Of a DNA stretch of 64,000 bases, positions 43,574-56,245 are shown piece after piece. A program made the position numbers and the translations under genes. The notes beneath the pieces are model-generated. The model made no database searches. It saw only the letters and a program-made list of their open reading frames with translations, and was not told where the DNA came from. Origin of the DNA: Mixia osmundae IAM 14324 (taxonomy: Eukaryota; Basidiomycota; Mixiomycetes; Mixiales; Mixiaceae); NCBI RefSeq assembly GCF_000708205.1, contig NW_014575555.1, forward strand, positions 243,188 to 307,187. Reading direction: 5' to 3'. How positions within the stretch are numbered: the stretch's first letter is position 1; every line of letters begins with the position of its first letter.

Positions 43574-46500
43574 CTAGTCTACCTGCTCGTAAAATTCCGA
43601 TGCGATACCGACCCGATAGAAAAGCGCGCGCAGTGACTCGCGGATCTCTGGCGAGACGTCTCGAGCGAGGCCGTTCACCGCAAGCGGGTAAATCGTTGTA
43701 ACGTTGGCGATGAGCGTCTTGTCTTCCAGTATGCAGAAGCCGTGCAGGATCTCCACGACTACGGGAGTCCACGCAGTGATGTTGCGAGCCTGTGTCTCGC
43801 CGTCATAGGCCACGAAGCTGCCTAGAATGTCAGTTGCAAGCCTATCACATTTGTCAGCCAATATATCTCATTTGCCCGAGCATGACATACGGCATGAAGA
43901 CTTCGAGAGTCTCGGCTCTCCTGGCTTTGTGATCGATCCTCTCATCGCTATATACGCGTAGCAATACATTGACGAGTGTCGCAGCACTACTGGATTCTTG
44001 CTTGAGCAGGTTGGGCAGCTGTTTCATGAAGCCGACTTTCCAGAGAGCCATGCGAAGGTCCTTGTCGGCGTTGAACTTCTTCGCGAATCGATAACTGCTG
44101 TCGAGGACTGACATAAGTCGAAGCAGATCTTTGGCTGGTATGGTCGAATAGACTTCGTCATTCTGCAGCATCTCATGCGCTGTTTCGATGAGCAGCAACT
44201 GCAAAACGCATTTGACGATAATCTGCCTAAAAATGCGTTTGCGATCCGCAAACAAGCTACGTCCTTTGGTCGGCGGGTCATCATCGAGAGCGGAGCCGGG
44301 GGTATATGCACTCGTCTTCGGCGGCTGATCCGCGATCAAGTCGGTCGAGGATGTCTCTCGTGTGACCGAAGGTGAGGCTGGAGTGCGCAGGCCTTCTTCG
44401 AATAGCTGAGACGCGGTCGTCTTCGTGAACAGCGTGATGAAAGTGCTTATGATGCGCTCCCAGATATCTGGCGTCAGTTTCCGGACATTTTGCTCGACCA
44501 GCTGTTGCAGACACGCTGTACCGATGCGCGCTAGCGTATCATTCTCTGCAAGCCAATAAGCTTGACGCAACGGCCTCCTCCGTATGGGACATGCCTTGAC
44601 AGATACATTCGCAAAGCAGATCAAGTAGCCTGCCAAGCATTCGCGCGAGACTGTCAAAGTAGAAGGTGAACAGGTCGACGAGATTGCGCAGAGCTTGAAT
44701 CATGGTTGTCGACAGCCAGACACTCATATCTTCCTGAGTTGTAAAGCGTGAAACGTCCTGGCGCGATCGGAGAATAGCGAAGATGGGGAAGAGCACTTCT
44801 TTGCAGACCGAGTCCCAGAAATCAGTGGGGAAGGCATGACCGTGAACCTTGAGTGTCTCGAAGAGGTAGTCTAGCGCTCTGCATTGAAGCACGTCAGACT
44901 CTCGCACGCACATCTATCAAGGCTAGGCTAACCTTTTGCGGACTTCCATGTCCTCGCCGTTCATGATGATGTCGTAAAACCCGAAGAGTATGGGGAACCA
45001 CCACAGCATAGGGTCCTGAGAGAGCTCTACTTCTTCGCTCGAGTTGCTCTTGTAGGCCTCGCTGAGTGGACACTCGGGCGATGACAGCATCTGGGGGACC
45101 ATGTCTTTCAACATCTCGATAGCATGCAGGGATACCCGCTGATATTTGCTGATCTTGCAGAAGTCTGTGATGCAGACAGCCAGATCGGCAAAAGAGCCAT
45201 GCGAGATCACTGTCGCAAAATGATCGCGCTTGATGCTTTTAACGATTTCGAAGGCTTGCGTGGCGATGCGTTCTACAGGACCATCAGCGAGAATACGCAA
45301 GTAGGCAGATTACGCACCGTTGCCAACCTTGCTGCTCGCTGAGAACACACCAAACATTGTCCGCCAGCCTGACCGTAGATTTATTATTCTCGCCTGAAGC
45401 ATCTGTCGCAAACATTGCAGTATCTGCCGGGCTACATCAGTCAAGACCTCGTCGGCGACGGCTGCAAGCGCACCATATCTCGCGCATCGGGATTCTTGTT
45501 GTTGACCATCGTATACTGAAACGGCTTGAGAAAATCTTTCTGAAACTTGAAGTGCGCAAGCTCTTCCTTTTCGAGAAAGCGCATCGCCAGCTGCCGCAGT
45601 GAGTCAAGAGCCAAGAAGCTGACTCGTGCGTTGGTATGACAGCAGACTTGATTGAAATGCTCCCCAAGTACCGCCCAGATATTTGACCATTCGAGTCTGA
45701 TCCGGCCCATGTTGTAGTATGAGATCTCGACTAGCTTTTGTAGGCAGAAAACGCGGGGATGCTCCGAGAGACCTGATGACTGGATCTCCTCCCACGAGAT
45801 TTCACTGAGTGCGCGCACAAAATCGACGATGGCAGATCCTGACAGCGTACTGCTCGAAGAGAAGATCCGATCAGCAGAGATTGTGATGTGCGAGTTCCGA
45901 GTCTCATTCGCAACTTCGTCAGTTGGCCGGCTGAGCTTGCTCGTCAGGGTGCTTTTGCGCCGACCTGGTGCTGGTCGGGCCGGCCTGCCCATCTCGGGTA
46001 GCGACCGTGAGTCGATGCCTTGCGCGATGAGCGAGAATCGCTCCAGCTGGCTGATGCAGATGATAACTTCTCGCCAAGACTGTTTCAGATAGTTGCCGTC
46101 AATGCTGGCAACATCGAGTAGAGCCTTAATGGCTTCGACGTTCTTCGGTCTCATCTCGCCCAGATTATTGAGGAAAGTAAATTTGGCCAAGGTTGTGACA
46201 AAGGCGTTCCGTTCGAGTTCGAGGTCAAAGAGACAGACGATCTTGATCGCTTGACGGAAACCTTCGAGCGAGAGGCTCACGAGCTCGAGATCGTCAGAAT
46301 CCTGCATTGGAGCCGAAATGCCAGCAAGTATTGGCATCCAGGCGACGGCAAACATCGGACGGACATGCTGGAAGTTCGAGGCTTCAAAGAACTGCTCGCT
46401 CGTGCGCGTCGCTCCGCGTCGTTGAGATCGCATCATGGTCTTGAAGAGGGCTTCTGTCTTACTCGCCATGCCTTCAGATTGCAGCACATATGCTTCGCGT

Positions 46501-49500
46501 TGTAGATCACGACCGACACTGGCGAGTGCAACTGCCAGTGTGCTACCAGTTGGAACTGTGGGTGCCAGATCGATCTCGTCCTTCATCCTGATCTCATTGA
46601 TTTGTATTTCTTCATAGATGCCTGCGAGCAACTCCTCCGGTAGATCGGCGCCGTCGTTGATGCCGCGATTGTTTTTATAAAAGTCTTGCAGCGTCATTCT
46701 GTTCTTGACTTGCGGGTTATGGGCGTCAGTGTTAAGCATTATCGTCGAGTATGCGAGGACATAGGCAGTATCTGCGTTTGCAAATGCTGACGAGGGATTG
46801 CCTGCAAGATAGCGCGCTGCAAATTTGAGCATGAATCGATCGATTTTCTGCGCTTCGCCAGGCAAACGGAAGGACTGCAGGAACATGCGAAGAGCATCTG
46901 TGAATCGCATACCCGAGAAGTCCATCAGATCGACAAAGGCGTGCATAGTCGCAATATTGTCTGCGTCTCCTTCTCCGAGCCACTCGCCGATCATCGCCTT
47001 ACTGAGCCCATCCGCATGCAGCAAAAAAGCTGCGACGTCCTTGGGATCGCGACTGCGAACGAAACCTTCTTTGATGAGAAACTCGATGCCTCGTTTCGGC
47101 TTGAAGTTGAATTTCTGTATGCCTTGCAGCAATGTGGTTTTGCGCGCTTTTGCATTCTCAAAACGCCCGGGATCGTCATTAGGCTCCGGAGTCGAGGTGC
47201 CGGAGATTGCTGACCGACCTCCATTGGGGATGGCGAGGCTCTCGTCAGCTTCGCGCATGTCTTCGCTTGCGAGCGAACGCTGCTCCGCCGCTAGCACTGA
47301 GTCTGTCTGCGATGAAGCAAGTGTGCCTTTGCCAGCCCAGCTGACGAGGGACCGCAAGATAGCTATCAGCGCTTCTAGGCTCTGTCTCTTGAGCTGGGTT
47401 TCGACAGGGATATTCGAAGGCAGACTGCCGTCCTGTGAGGCAATCATCGTGGGCACAGCAGGCACACTATTCGCAGCCGAAGCAAAGGTATTTGCGATGC
47501 CAGGCGCTCCAGGTGTGAGAAGCGAATCAAAAGTAGACGACGTTGTCGAGCTGATCGTTACTGTCGTGTAGTGCGTCGTGCAAAGTCGCGAGACGATGTT
47601 TGTCAGACGCTCGTATATATTGTCGAGCGATGTCCGGTCACAATCGTAATTGATGTAGATTTCAACGAGTGCTTGAGGATCGTGGCATAGTCTCGCCATT
47701 ACACCGAGCAAGAGTGATTTTTGGCGTACCGAGGAGCTACGCATCTCGAGTATCGGCAAGAAGATCTCTGTCAGTAGCACTTCGATCTCTTTCTATAGCC
47801 CAGAGCATGTTAGCCAGCCGTACTTTTTACGCTCAGATCCGATCCCACCTTCAGCTTTGTGCGCATGCCCGACAGAACGCGCCAGAAGATTTCACAACTT
47901 ATCTCAAACACGTTGAGCATTGGGCTGATAGCGTTGCGACTGAGTGAAAGGCAGAGATATTGTTTGATGGCATGAATGAACTGCGTCGATTCGCGATTGG
48001 ATGCGGAGTAAATGGTCACGCTCGAATCGACAAAGAGTGCCATATGGTTGTGCAAGATGGTCAGGATGAGGTGAAGAGACAGCAGTTTGGATCGCATTGC
48101 ATGCGATTTGATGTCTCTCTCGCTCTCCGAGCCGAGGGGCTTCATCGACAACTTACAGAGCGAGCGGAATACGAGGAACGCGTCCTTGATGTAAAGATCG
48201 TTCGTACTGAGGAACGGACCCGTTTCGCGCTCTGAGACACCTTCAAAGGATTGTCTGGCCTCCATCGATTGGCTGCTTACATGGTCAGTGGAACCTACAC
48301 TGAGATCCGAGAGACGCACATCGAGTCCATGACAGTCGTTGCAGCTGCCCCATCTTCGGCTGAGATTGCTGTGTGAGTGGGCAAGGATGTGCCTCCATTC
48401 GATACAGTGGGAGCGTCCTCACTGGCCGGCAAGTCATCATTGCGGATGGTATCGGAGCTCGCTCGTGCTTCTGAATTGCCGTTCTCATGGCCGTTGGTGT
48501 TTTGGGCAGCAATCTCTGGCGGAAGATGAGTAGTAGATTGCCGAGCGCTCGACGTGGGTGTGCCGCGGCTATCTCTATGTGTGATGGGCTGACCAAGAGC
48601 AACACGACCAAAGACTGCGCCTACGATCTGACCTAATGCACCTTGCGCAACTGTCTGGTTCTGGTGACCCTTTGAAAGCAAGAAAATATTATAGACCGTG
48701 CGCACAGCTCTTAGTAGCGAGCTTTGGTGCACCGGTAGTGAGCTTGAGAGTATCAGACTAAGCAGCGTGGAAAGCAGATGCAAATTGACAGCATCTGGAC
48801 CTGTTGATGCTGATGCTGTCGCTAGAGGCCCGGTCGATGGCACGGGTAGAGCAGAGCCTGAGCTCGTCGAGTCGACAAAGCAATTGCAGATGGTCGAGAC
48901 GACGTCTTCTGCCAGCTGAGGATCTGCAATATAGGGCTGCTCGATCGAGCCAAGCGATGATCTCCTGGAATGCGTGCCGTCGGGTGTGCCTGCCTGCGAC
49001 GGTGCGTGTACAGGCGACGAAAAGAACGAGTGGCTGACGAGCTTGCCAATACTATCGAGCGCCTGGATCATCAGAGCGTGACTCTTTGTATCGCATGCCA
49101 AGCGTAGTGGCTCGAAGATGACACGAGGATCGATGGATGTCTCTGCAGCATTGGGCGACTTGAGCACTTGTAAAGCACGTTCGATTGCTTCCCTCAAGAG
49201 GGCCGATCTCTTCGCGTCTTTCGAGGCTAGCATGCTTTCCAGAGATTGTATGATCAGTCTGCCTGACAAGAGCGGTGGCGCTGATGAAGTTTGTGTGGTG
49301 CGCGTCGCGGACGTGGAAGAGCGAGGTCGATAGGTCGACGGCGCTTCGTCCTCAATCTCGGTAGGCTGTGTGCTCATGCTAGCTGCTGTACCAGCCGGTT
49401 GACTTGAAGCCGCGGCGCTGCTCGATGAGGACGCTTTCGATGGGGCAATAGACACCGAAGAAGAGGAGGGGAGAGTGTTCTCTTGCTCATTATTAGCGCT

Positions 49501-49845
49501 GGCCGCTTCGCGCTCTTGTGTCGCCGTCTGAGCTCGGTCAGAGAGCTCGACAGCCTCGAAAGGTGCTGTTGTCTCGACCTGTACATCCTGTTTGCTGGGC
49601 AATGGGGGCAGCCCCTCACTGGCGCTATCGCTGAGCGGTGCGGCTTGCGCAACATTTCCATTTGGCTCATTAGGTGAGGCAGGGCGACTGACACCTCGCT
49701 CCTCCGGCTGCTCGGGAGAATGATCAAGCTGTAAGCCGTGATGAGTGTGGCTCTGGCCCTCGTCGTCAGATGAGAGCGCAGGCGAATGAGCTGTCGGCGT
49801 TGTCATGATTTCGGTACCACTGTCCGATGACACGCTCTCAGCCAT
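43574..49845 (-). CDS. SEC7: SEC7-family ARF guanine-nucleotide exchange factor, 1973 aa
   Basis: Trans-Golgi ARF-GEF (SEC7/BIG). Eight exons: 49845-48320, 48272-47849, 47792-45474, 45423-45318, 45272-44933, 44878-44595, 44545-43891 and 43841-43574. A Ser/Ala/Glu-rich N-terminus precedes the DCB region, then HUS (LYIKDAFLVFRSLCKLS; YINYDCD). The Sec7 domain spans about 875-1060 (KPKRGIEFLIKEG; FRLPGEAQKIDRFM, with the catalytic glutamate; AYVLAYSTIMLNTDAHNPQV). HDS regions follow (SGWRTMFGVF; ICQENDTLARIGTACLQQLV; NITAWTPVVVEIL). Intron 6 is GC-AG (CAAG|GCATGT...TTGCAG), needed to keep ICQENDT. The last intron has donor GTATGT. The gene is divergent from NAT3 (162 bp). Confidence 0.94.
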
Positions 49846-50007
49846 TGCGTGTTAAGGCTCTCGGCCTGTGTCGTGACGACTGAGCGTAGACTCGCGATCA
49901 GTGCTATCTGCCTGCGGCCTGCGCCGGCTCCCGCAAAGCCGTCTTGAGCTGGGCTGACACGACACGCTGCCAGCTGCAGTACGCGCTTACCTACCGCGGC
50001 CATAAAC

Positions 50008-50814
50008 ATGAGCCTTCTACGGCCCTTCCGAGCGACAGACATCTTCTCCTTCAACAACATCAATCTCGATCCCTGGACCGAGACAGTACATAGCATCCTT
50101 CCCCACGCTGGGCCAAAGGCTCATTCACATTGGCTTGGCAGTACTCTGTGGCGTATTATCTGGGCAATCTAGCGACATGGCCGCACCTTTTCTCTGCTCA
50201 GGAGAACGCACAAGGCAAACTGATGGGCTATGGTACGCTCTCTTTCTGGCGTCTGCTTTCTCATGCTCACATTACCACGCGACAGTGATGGGCAAGACTG
50301 AAGGGCCGGGCACCGAATGGCAGTAGGTCTGGCGCTCTGCGCGTACAGCGGAGTGCTCAAACACCGTGCAGCGGGCATGTGACAGCCATCACTGTCTCGC
50401 CCGAGCACAGGCGACTCGGCCTCGCAAAGGGCATGATGGCTCTCCTCGAGAAAATGTCGGAGCTTCACCGAGCCTACTTTGTCGACCTCTATGTCCGCGT
50501 GTCCAACAATCGTGCGCAGGCTTCTCATCATGATCTGTGCACGCTCACGTCAGCGTGTGGGAACAGAGGCGATAGACATGTACGAAGGACTGGGCTATTC
50601 GGTTTACCGGCGCGTCATAGGCTATTACTCAGGTGGAGTCAAACCAGGGGAAGAGGATGCATTTGGTGAGCTAAAGTCTTGGTACATGTCGCATTTCACT
50701 GATGCACACGGAACGACAGACATGAGAAAAGCATTATCGCGAGACGTAAAGCAGCAGAGCGTGCGCGCCAACGGCAGAGACCACAGAGTCTCCCCGAGCG
50801 AATGCTGGACATGA
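50008..50814 (+). CDS. NAT3: NatB N-terminal acetyltransferase catalytic subunit
   Basis: GNAT-fold enzyme acetylating N-termini beginning Met-Asp/Glu/Asn, with Mdm20 as partner, at the ribosome. Six exons: 50008-50085, 50142-50232, 50286-50322, 50372-50511, 50567-50665 and 50720-50814; 179 residues. Introns are 49-56 nt. The start is canonical (MSLLRPFRATDIFSFNNINL), followed by LDPWTETYSVAYYL across intron 1 and MGKTEG in exon 3. The acetyl-CoA motif is VTAITVSPEHRRLGLAKGMM; then VDLYVRVSN and AIDMYEGLGYSVYRRVIGYY. Each join restores a conserved word, so the model is firm. The C-terminal tail is slightly longer and more basic than usual. Confidence 0.94.
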
Positions 50815-50999
50815 TGGTGCCAAAGACCTTGTTGTCGTCGCTAAATGTGGTTGTTGTATTGCCTAGAGCTTCGTCTGTCGTCCGAAAATGAGCTCACGCA
50901 TCATTAGATGCACAAAATAGGCGCGCCCGAGAAATCCCTAGCCGGCCCACAGGCAAAGCATCACTGGTCTCGGCGCAACGTTGACTGAGCGACCTCAAT

Positions 51000-53900
51000 A
51001 TGGATGTCCACGATCCCATTCATGATCTAGCGAGGCTCTCAGGCCTCAAAGAAACCGATCTGAGCCCGCATGTGCCCAGCATACCAAGAACAGCCGACGG
51101 CAACCCGTCACTGGCGAGCGCCTTTTTATCTCAGCAAGACCTCAGCATATGGTCTGAACAGTCCAGAGTGCCAGGATCCGTCATTCCGGACCAGACCGAT
51201 CTGGTTCGGGGCGATCCTGACCTCGACGGGAACCCGACGATGCAAAGTGCGACCAGCCAAGCCGCGCCCGAGAGCCAAGACGGGCAAGATTCGCTCGCGA
51301 CGCCAAAGACGCCAAAGCGAGTGCGCCATAGACGGAGAACTCCGCCGCCCGTGTCGGTGATCAGCAGCTTGGACGTCACCTTTGACGACGAGCCGATAGA
51401 GTATGCACCCGTGAAGCCCACCCATCGCAACCGCAAAAAGCCAACGGGCAGAATGTCGTCACAGCAAAGTGGCCCTGCGGTCGAAGGTGGCGCAAGAGCG
51501 GTCCTCATCAGAGATGCCAAAGACCAGGCCAACGAGGGTATATCATCCAGTCTTGATGCGCTTACCGGCCGCAAGGAGAAATCGCTCGCAGAGCAGCTGA
51601 TCGGACGAATTCATACGTCTCGCCACGGCGGTGTGGCAGCAGACTTTGCTCCGCCCGTCAATTTTGAGACCATTCGCACCATCACACCCAGGGAAGAGAC
51701 CGTGTCAGCAGGCGAGAAGAATCGGCTGTTCGGTCTCGCCGAAGCGCCAACGTATTATCCGACACAAGACGAGTTCCAGGATCCGCTCAAGTACATCGAA
51801 TCACTGAGCAAGATTGCATCTCAGTACGGTATCTGCAAAGTCGTCCCGCCTGAAGGCTGGAAGCCCACGTTCAGCATTCCTACAGAAACGTTCAGATTCA
51901 AGACTCGCTTGCAACGCCTAAATGCGCTCGAGGCTTCTGCAAGAGCCAATCTCAACTTCCTTGAGCAGCTTTACATCTTTCACAAGCAGCGAGAGTGTGC
52001 CAAGGTTCGCCTGACATCTCTGCCGACCGTCAACAGAAGGCCAGTCAATCTATTCCTGCTTCAAAAAGCCGTCAGTAGTAGGGGTGGCTTTGACATCGTA
52101 TGCTATCTCCGCTATGTGTTCTGCGCTATCTAATTCTCGACGATCAGGTGTCACGAGATCGAAAATGGCAAGAAGTCTCGCTAGCCATCGGAATCGATCC
52201 AAAATCGACTTCGGCCACTTCCGCGCTGAAAGCCACCTATGCGAAGCTCATTTGCCCCTTTGAAGAACATGTCGAGCTCGTCAAGACGACGTCAGCGAAG
52301 AAGACCCCCGTTCAGCTACTGACGCCCGTCGCAAGCACTTCGACTTCGCCTGCTACGCCACTCCGACGAAAGACACGCTCACTTGGTCCTGTACCAGAGG
52401 TGCCCATCTTCAAGGACTTTGTCAAGCCCGTTGCAGAGGACACACTGAAGGCAGAAGAAGTCTTGGATGAAGCCGACATCGCTATTGGCCTGCCGCTACA
52501 CGATCTACCCCCCGAGGATGTCGGCGATGTGAGCGTTCTATGGTGCGCCTGCGGACTACGCTGACATACATGCAGGCCTGCGAAACGTGTCATGCAGACA
52601 ACCGCGCGAGTAAGATGCTGCTCTGCGACGAATGCGATCGAGGCTACCATATTCACTGCCTTACACCACCCCTCAAAAGTATACCTAAGGGTCGATGGAT
52701 CTGCAAAGATTGCCTCATGTCGACTGGTCGTGACTTTGGCTTCGATGAGGGTGACGAGCACAGCTTTCATAGCTTCAGACGGCGTGCAGACGAGTTCAAA
52801 TCTTTATGGGTCAAGCGACATCCGCCAGCCTATATGCAACCCGAGGGAGCATCTCTCGAGCAGCCAGCTTCTATCAATGACAAAATCCTCGCAGGTACGT
52901 ACGATGACCTCGACGGCGTGCCTATAGAGGAAGAGGAAGGCTTCGATGCGAAATGGCTGAGAGAGTCCTCACTGGATGGACTGCCGATCGATTCGTCCCG
53001 CACTGGGACGCCCGCCTGTCCCGATCCCATGCCAGCACCACGCGAACCTACACCACCACTCACCGCTCCGTTGCCCATTGATCTGGCACTTGAGGATTAC
53101 ATTGAGCGCGAATTCTGGCGCCTCGTCGAGACTACGGACGAGACCGTCGAAGTCGAGTACGGCGCAGATCTACACACTAACGACACATCAAGTGGCTTCC
53201 CTGAGAAGCGTCGCAATGCTAGAGATCCATACGCACGAGACGCATGGAATCTCAATAATATTCCCACTGCACCTTCTTCTCTGCTCCGCCACATCAGAGG
53301 CAACATTTCTGGCATGACCGTGCCGTGGCTCTATGTCGGCATGGTCTTCTCCACCTTTGCCTGGCATAAGGAAGATCACTACACTTATAGCATCAATTAT
53401 CAGCACTGGGGCGACACAAAGACTTGGTATGGCGTGCCAGGAGACGACGACATCCACCTCGAAGCAGCTGTCAAGGCGGCCGCACCTGAGCTCTTCGAGC
53501 AACAGCCTGATCTGATGTTCCAGCTTGTCACTTTGATGAGCCCAGGCCGCCTCAAAGAAGCCGGCGTACGAGTTTACGCCTGTGATCAGCGCGCAAACGA
53601 GTTCGTCATCACCTTTCCTCGAGCCTATCACGCCGGCTTCAATCATGGTCTCAACGTCAACGAAGCGGTCAACTTTAGCTTGCCGTCTTGGCTGGCCGAC
53701 GACCTGGCTTGTGTGACGCATTATCAGCAGTTACAGAAGCATCCCGTGTTCTCGCATGATCAGCTTGTTTGTACCATCGCTGAGCGTGACAGCACAGCCA
53801 GCATGGCCTGTCATCTGCGTCCCCTGATTGACGAGATGGTCTCGCGCGAGCTGCGACATCGCGACTATGCACGGCGAGCGTTCCAAACTCTCGGCGGACT

Positions 53901-54657
53901 CGTCGAGACAGTCGATCCTTCACATCGAGTCGAAGATGACTATCAGTGCCAGTCGTGCAAATGCTTTGCTTATCTCGGTACTCTCGTTTTCATGCCGCCG
54001 ATCGAACCAGAATATGACGCGCCCGACTCGCCCCTGAGCAGCATTGCCTCGATGGACGATGCCAGGTCCGAGCTCGAGACTGCCTTAGCTGGCACAGCCT
54101 CACTTTTCATGCGCCCAACCATCTCCGATGCAGCTCTGCTGCCGAGCCTTCCCGTCGTTCCACGCTTGACCTTGGTTCAGTCGCTGAGCAGCAGCCGAGC
54201 CGACTCGCCTTTGACGGAGCTTTCGAGTGTGCCGCGGTCAGGCTCGAGTCGTTCTCGTTCGCGGCAGACATCGAGCGCCCCTGGCCCACAAAAGCCAAAG
54301 ATTGTCTGGAATGGTCCCAAAGTCTATTGTGCTCGCCATGCGCGAGCGCTCCTCAAAGCTCTGCCGGGTCTTGTGCCTACATTCCGATTACATTATTCCG
54401 ACGATGAGCTTCTAGGTATACAAGCAATGGTTCGTCAGCGCACACGGTCGAGCGAGCCATTCCACGAAACAGACGCTTCGAGCGAGTCGTCTATGCTGAG
54501 CGACGACTCGCAGAAAGTAAGCGCAACACGTCTAGCGCTTGCACTCTGCTGATACCACTACAAACAGAGAAAGCGCGCACACTCAGACAGTGACACGTCC
54601 GTCGACAGTCATTCGGACGAGAAGCGTGCCAGACTGCCCACGCCTGTTAGCCTGTGA
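51000..54657 (+). CDS. KDM5/Jhd2-type histone H3K4 demethylase (JmjN-ARID-PHD-JmjC)
   Basis: Exons 51000-52097, 52148-52528, 52576-54516 and 54568-54657; 1169 residues; introns are 50, 47 and 51 nt. JmjN lies near 248-290 (APTYYPTQDEFQDPLKYI). ARID is split by intron 1 (SSRGGFDIVSRDRKWQEV). A PHD finger opens exon 3 (CETCHADN...LLCDECDRGYHIHC...WICKDC). JmjC lies near 735-900 with Fe(II) ligands H and E in AWHKEDH and the distal H in YHAGFNHG, so it is predicted active on methyl-lysine. A C5HC2-like zinc region starts DDYQCQSCKCFAYLG but its second half (VYCARHARALLKAL) comes about 100 residues later. The protein then ends, with no PLU-1 region or further PHD. It converges with LUC7. Confidence 0.9.
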
Positions 54658-54774
54658 TGATCTCTGTACTAGTAACCACACATTGTGTGCCGACCACCTC
54701 ACGTATCTGCAATTAGTGCAAGCATGCTCGCTATGCAAACTATGCCTACAACAGAAATTTGTGTGCAAAAGGAC

Positions 54775-56144
54775 TCAGTCATATCGCCTCCGCTTCTCTC
54801 GCTCGTATCGTTCCGGTTCTTCTGCTCGTCTGCTGCGGCTCGATGAGCTAGGTGGCGCCTCGATCTCGCCCTCTTCTCGCTTTGAGCTTTCGCGATCATT
54901 CGATCGTCCACCGTCGCGATCACGGTCTCTGTCTCGTTCGTCTGGGCGGCGATCGCGGTCGCGCTCTCGACCTGAGTAGGTAGCGGGCGAATCTCCTCTT
55001 CGTGAGTCTGCTGCTGGACCTCTCGAGGAGTCTCGGGGGCCGTGAGAGTCTTCTGCGGCGCTTGGCCGGGCAGGAAGACTGGATGGCATAGGACCGTCCG
55101 GCTGTGCGTGGCCATTGACCTTGAGACCAACTCCGGGCTGAGGAGCCATGCCCGGGCCAGGTATGAGAGCAGAGGCGGATCGCTGCTTCCATGTATCGAT
55201 GGTCTGTCTCAGCGTGAGATAGCCGAGGTGCATCTATAGAGCGCAAGGACAGATCAGCGGTCTGTGCAAAGGATACTGCGTGGGCGATCTACCTTTCCAC
55301 CGAAGTGATCGGCAAGGCGGCGATCGGAGTCGAGGACAGAGAGGTAAGCGCTGCAGATGTCGCAGACGCGGAGCTTTTGGTGGCCAGATGCGCCTGAAGT
55401 GTCTGTCAACTGCTGGAGCTCGCGTTCCTTGTCGATCTTTTCAGCCTTGAGCGCTTCTGCTTTGCTGAGTTCTGCCATGGATGCATCTACTTCGCCGGAT
55501 TCACCTGCACACCGTTTGCATGAGATGAGCTCCTGAGCCCATGACATGTGCTTGACTGACCGAGTCGCTCCACTTCCTCCATGGCGAGATCGTAGGCCGT
55601 CTGGATCTCTCCAATCTCGCGCATCTGCAGGAAAAGCAGGGCTATAAGCAGGAAGAAGCGCTCATGGGTCAGGCACGACTTGCCAGTGCGGTCGTCTTGT
55701 TGTTCTCCTCTGGTGTCTTTTCGAGTCTGCGCTGGGCGGCTCTGATCCTCCTGTCGCACTCGTCGACGAACCCTAGCACGTTGCGCTCATACTCTGCCCT
55801 CATGGATTCGAGGTCTCTGAGAGCGACGTCGCCTTCACCCTTTTCGGCTGCCTCTCGAGCTGCGCCAAACTCGATCTTGAGCTTCTCGCTGTGGCTCCTC
55901 GGACAAGGACCCAAGTCCATCCTCTGCATCAGTTCGTTAGAAGGCGTGAGCTCTCGAGAGCCGTCAAAGGGGGGAAGCTCAGACTGACGGTATTGTTGAA
56001 GAGATCATGAGGACAGGTGCCGCAGAGAAAGTTGCGACAGACCCGGTCGTCGGTGAACTTGAGGTCGAGCGTGACGTTGCCCATCACTTCTTCGCCCATC
56101 ATCTTGATGAGCAGCTTGCGCTGCTGCTCTGCCAAGTAGCCCAT
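54775..56144 (-). CDS. LUC7: U1 snRNP protein LUC7
   Basis: Splicing factor that helps U1 snRNP choose 5' splice sites. Exons 56144-55989, 55923-55684, 55624-55561, 55504-55293 and 55233-54775; 376 residues. First zinc finger: VCRNFLCGTCPHDLF followed by DLGPCPRSHSEKLK. Second: VCDICSAYLSVLDSDRR...HFGGK, then MHLGYLTLRQTIDTW. A coiled coil joins them, and the C-terminus is an Arg/Asp/Ser-rich tail. Intron 2 is GC-AG with the ideal donor GCAAGT; no GT donor keeps the frame. The first intron is 65 nt. Notable because a gene for 5' splice-site recognition itself uses a non-canonical donor. It shares a 101-bp divergent promoter with the SPF27 gene. Confidence 0.92.
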
Positions 56145-56245
56145 CTCGTGATAAGCTCGAGCCTCGGCTGGCGCTCTTCAGCTTTTCCAACGCGACAGAG
56201 CGGCCAGCCAAGCCGACGGGCAAGCCATCCCATCGACCTTGCAGC

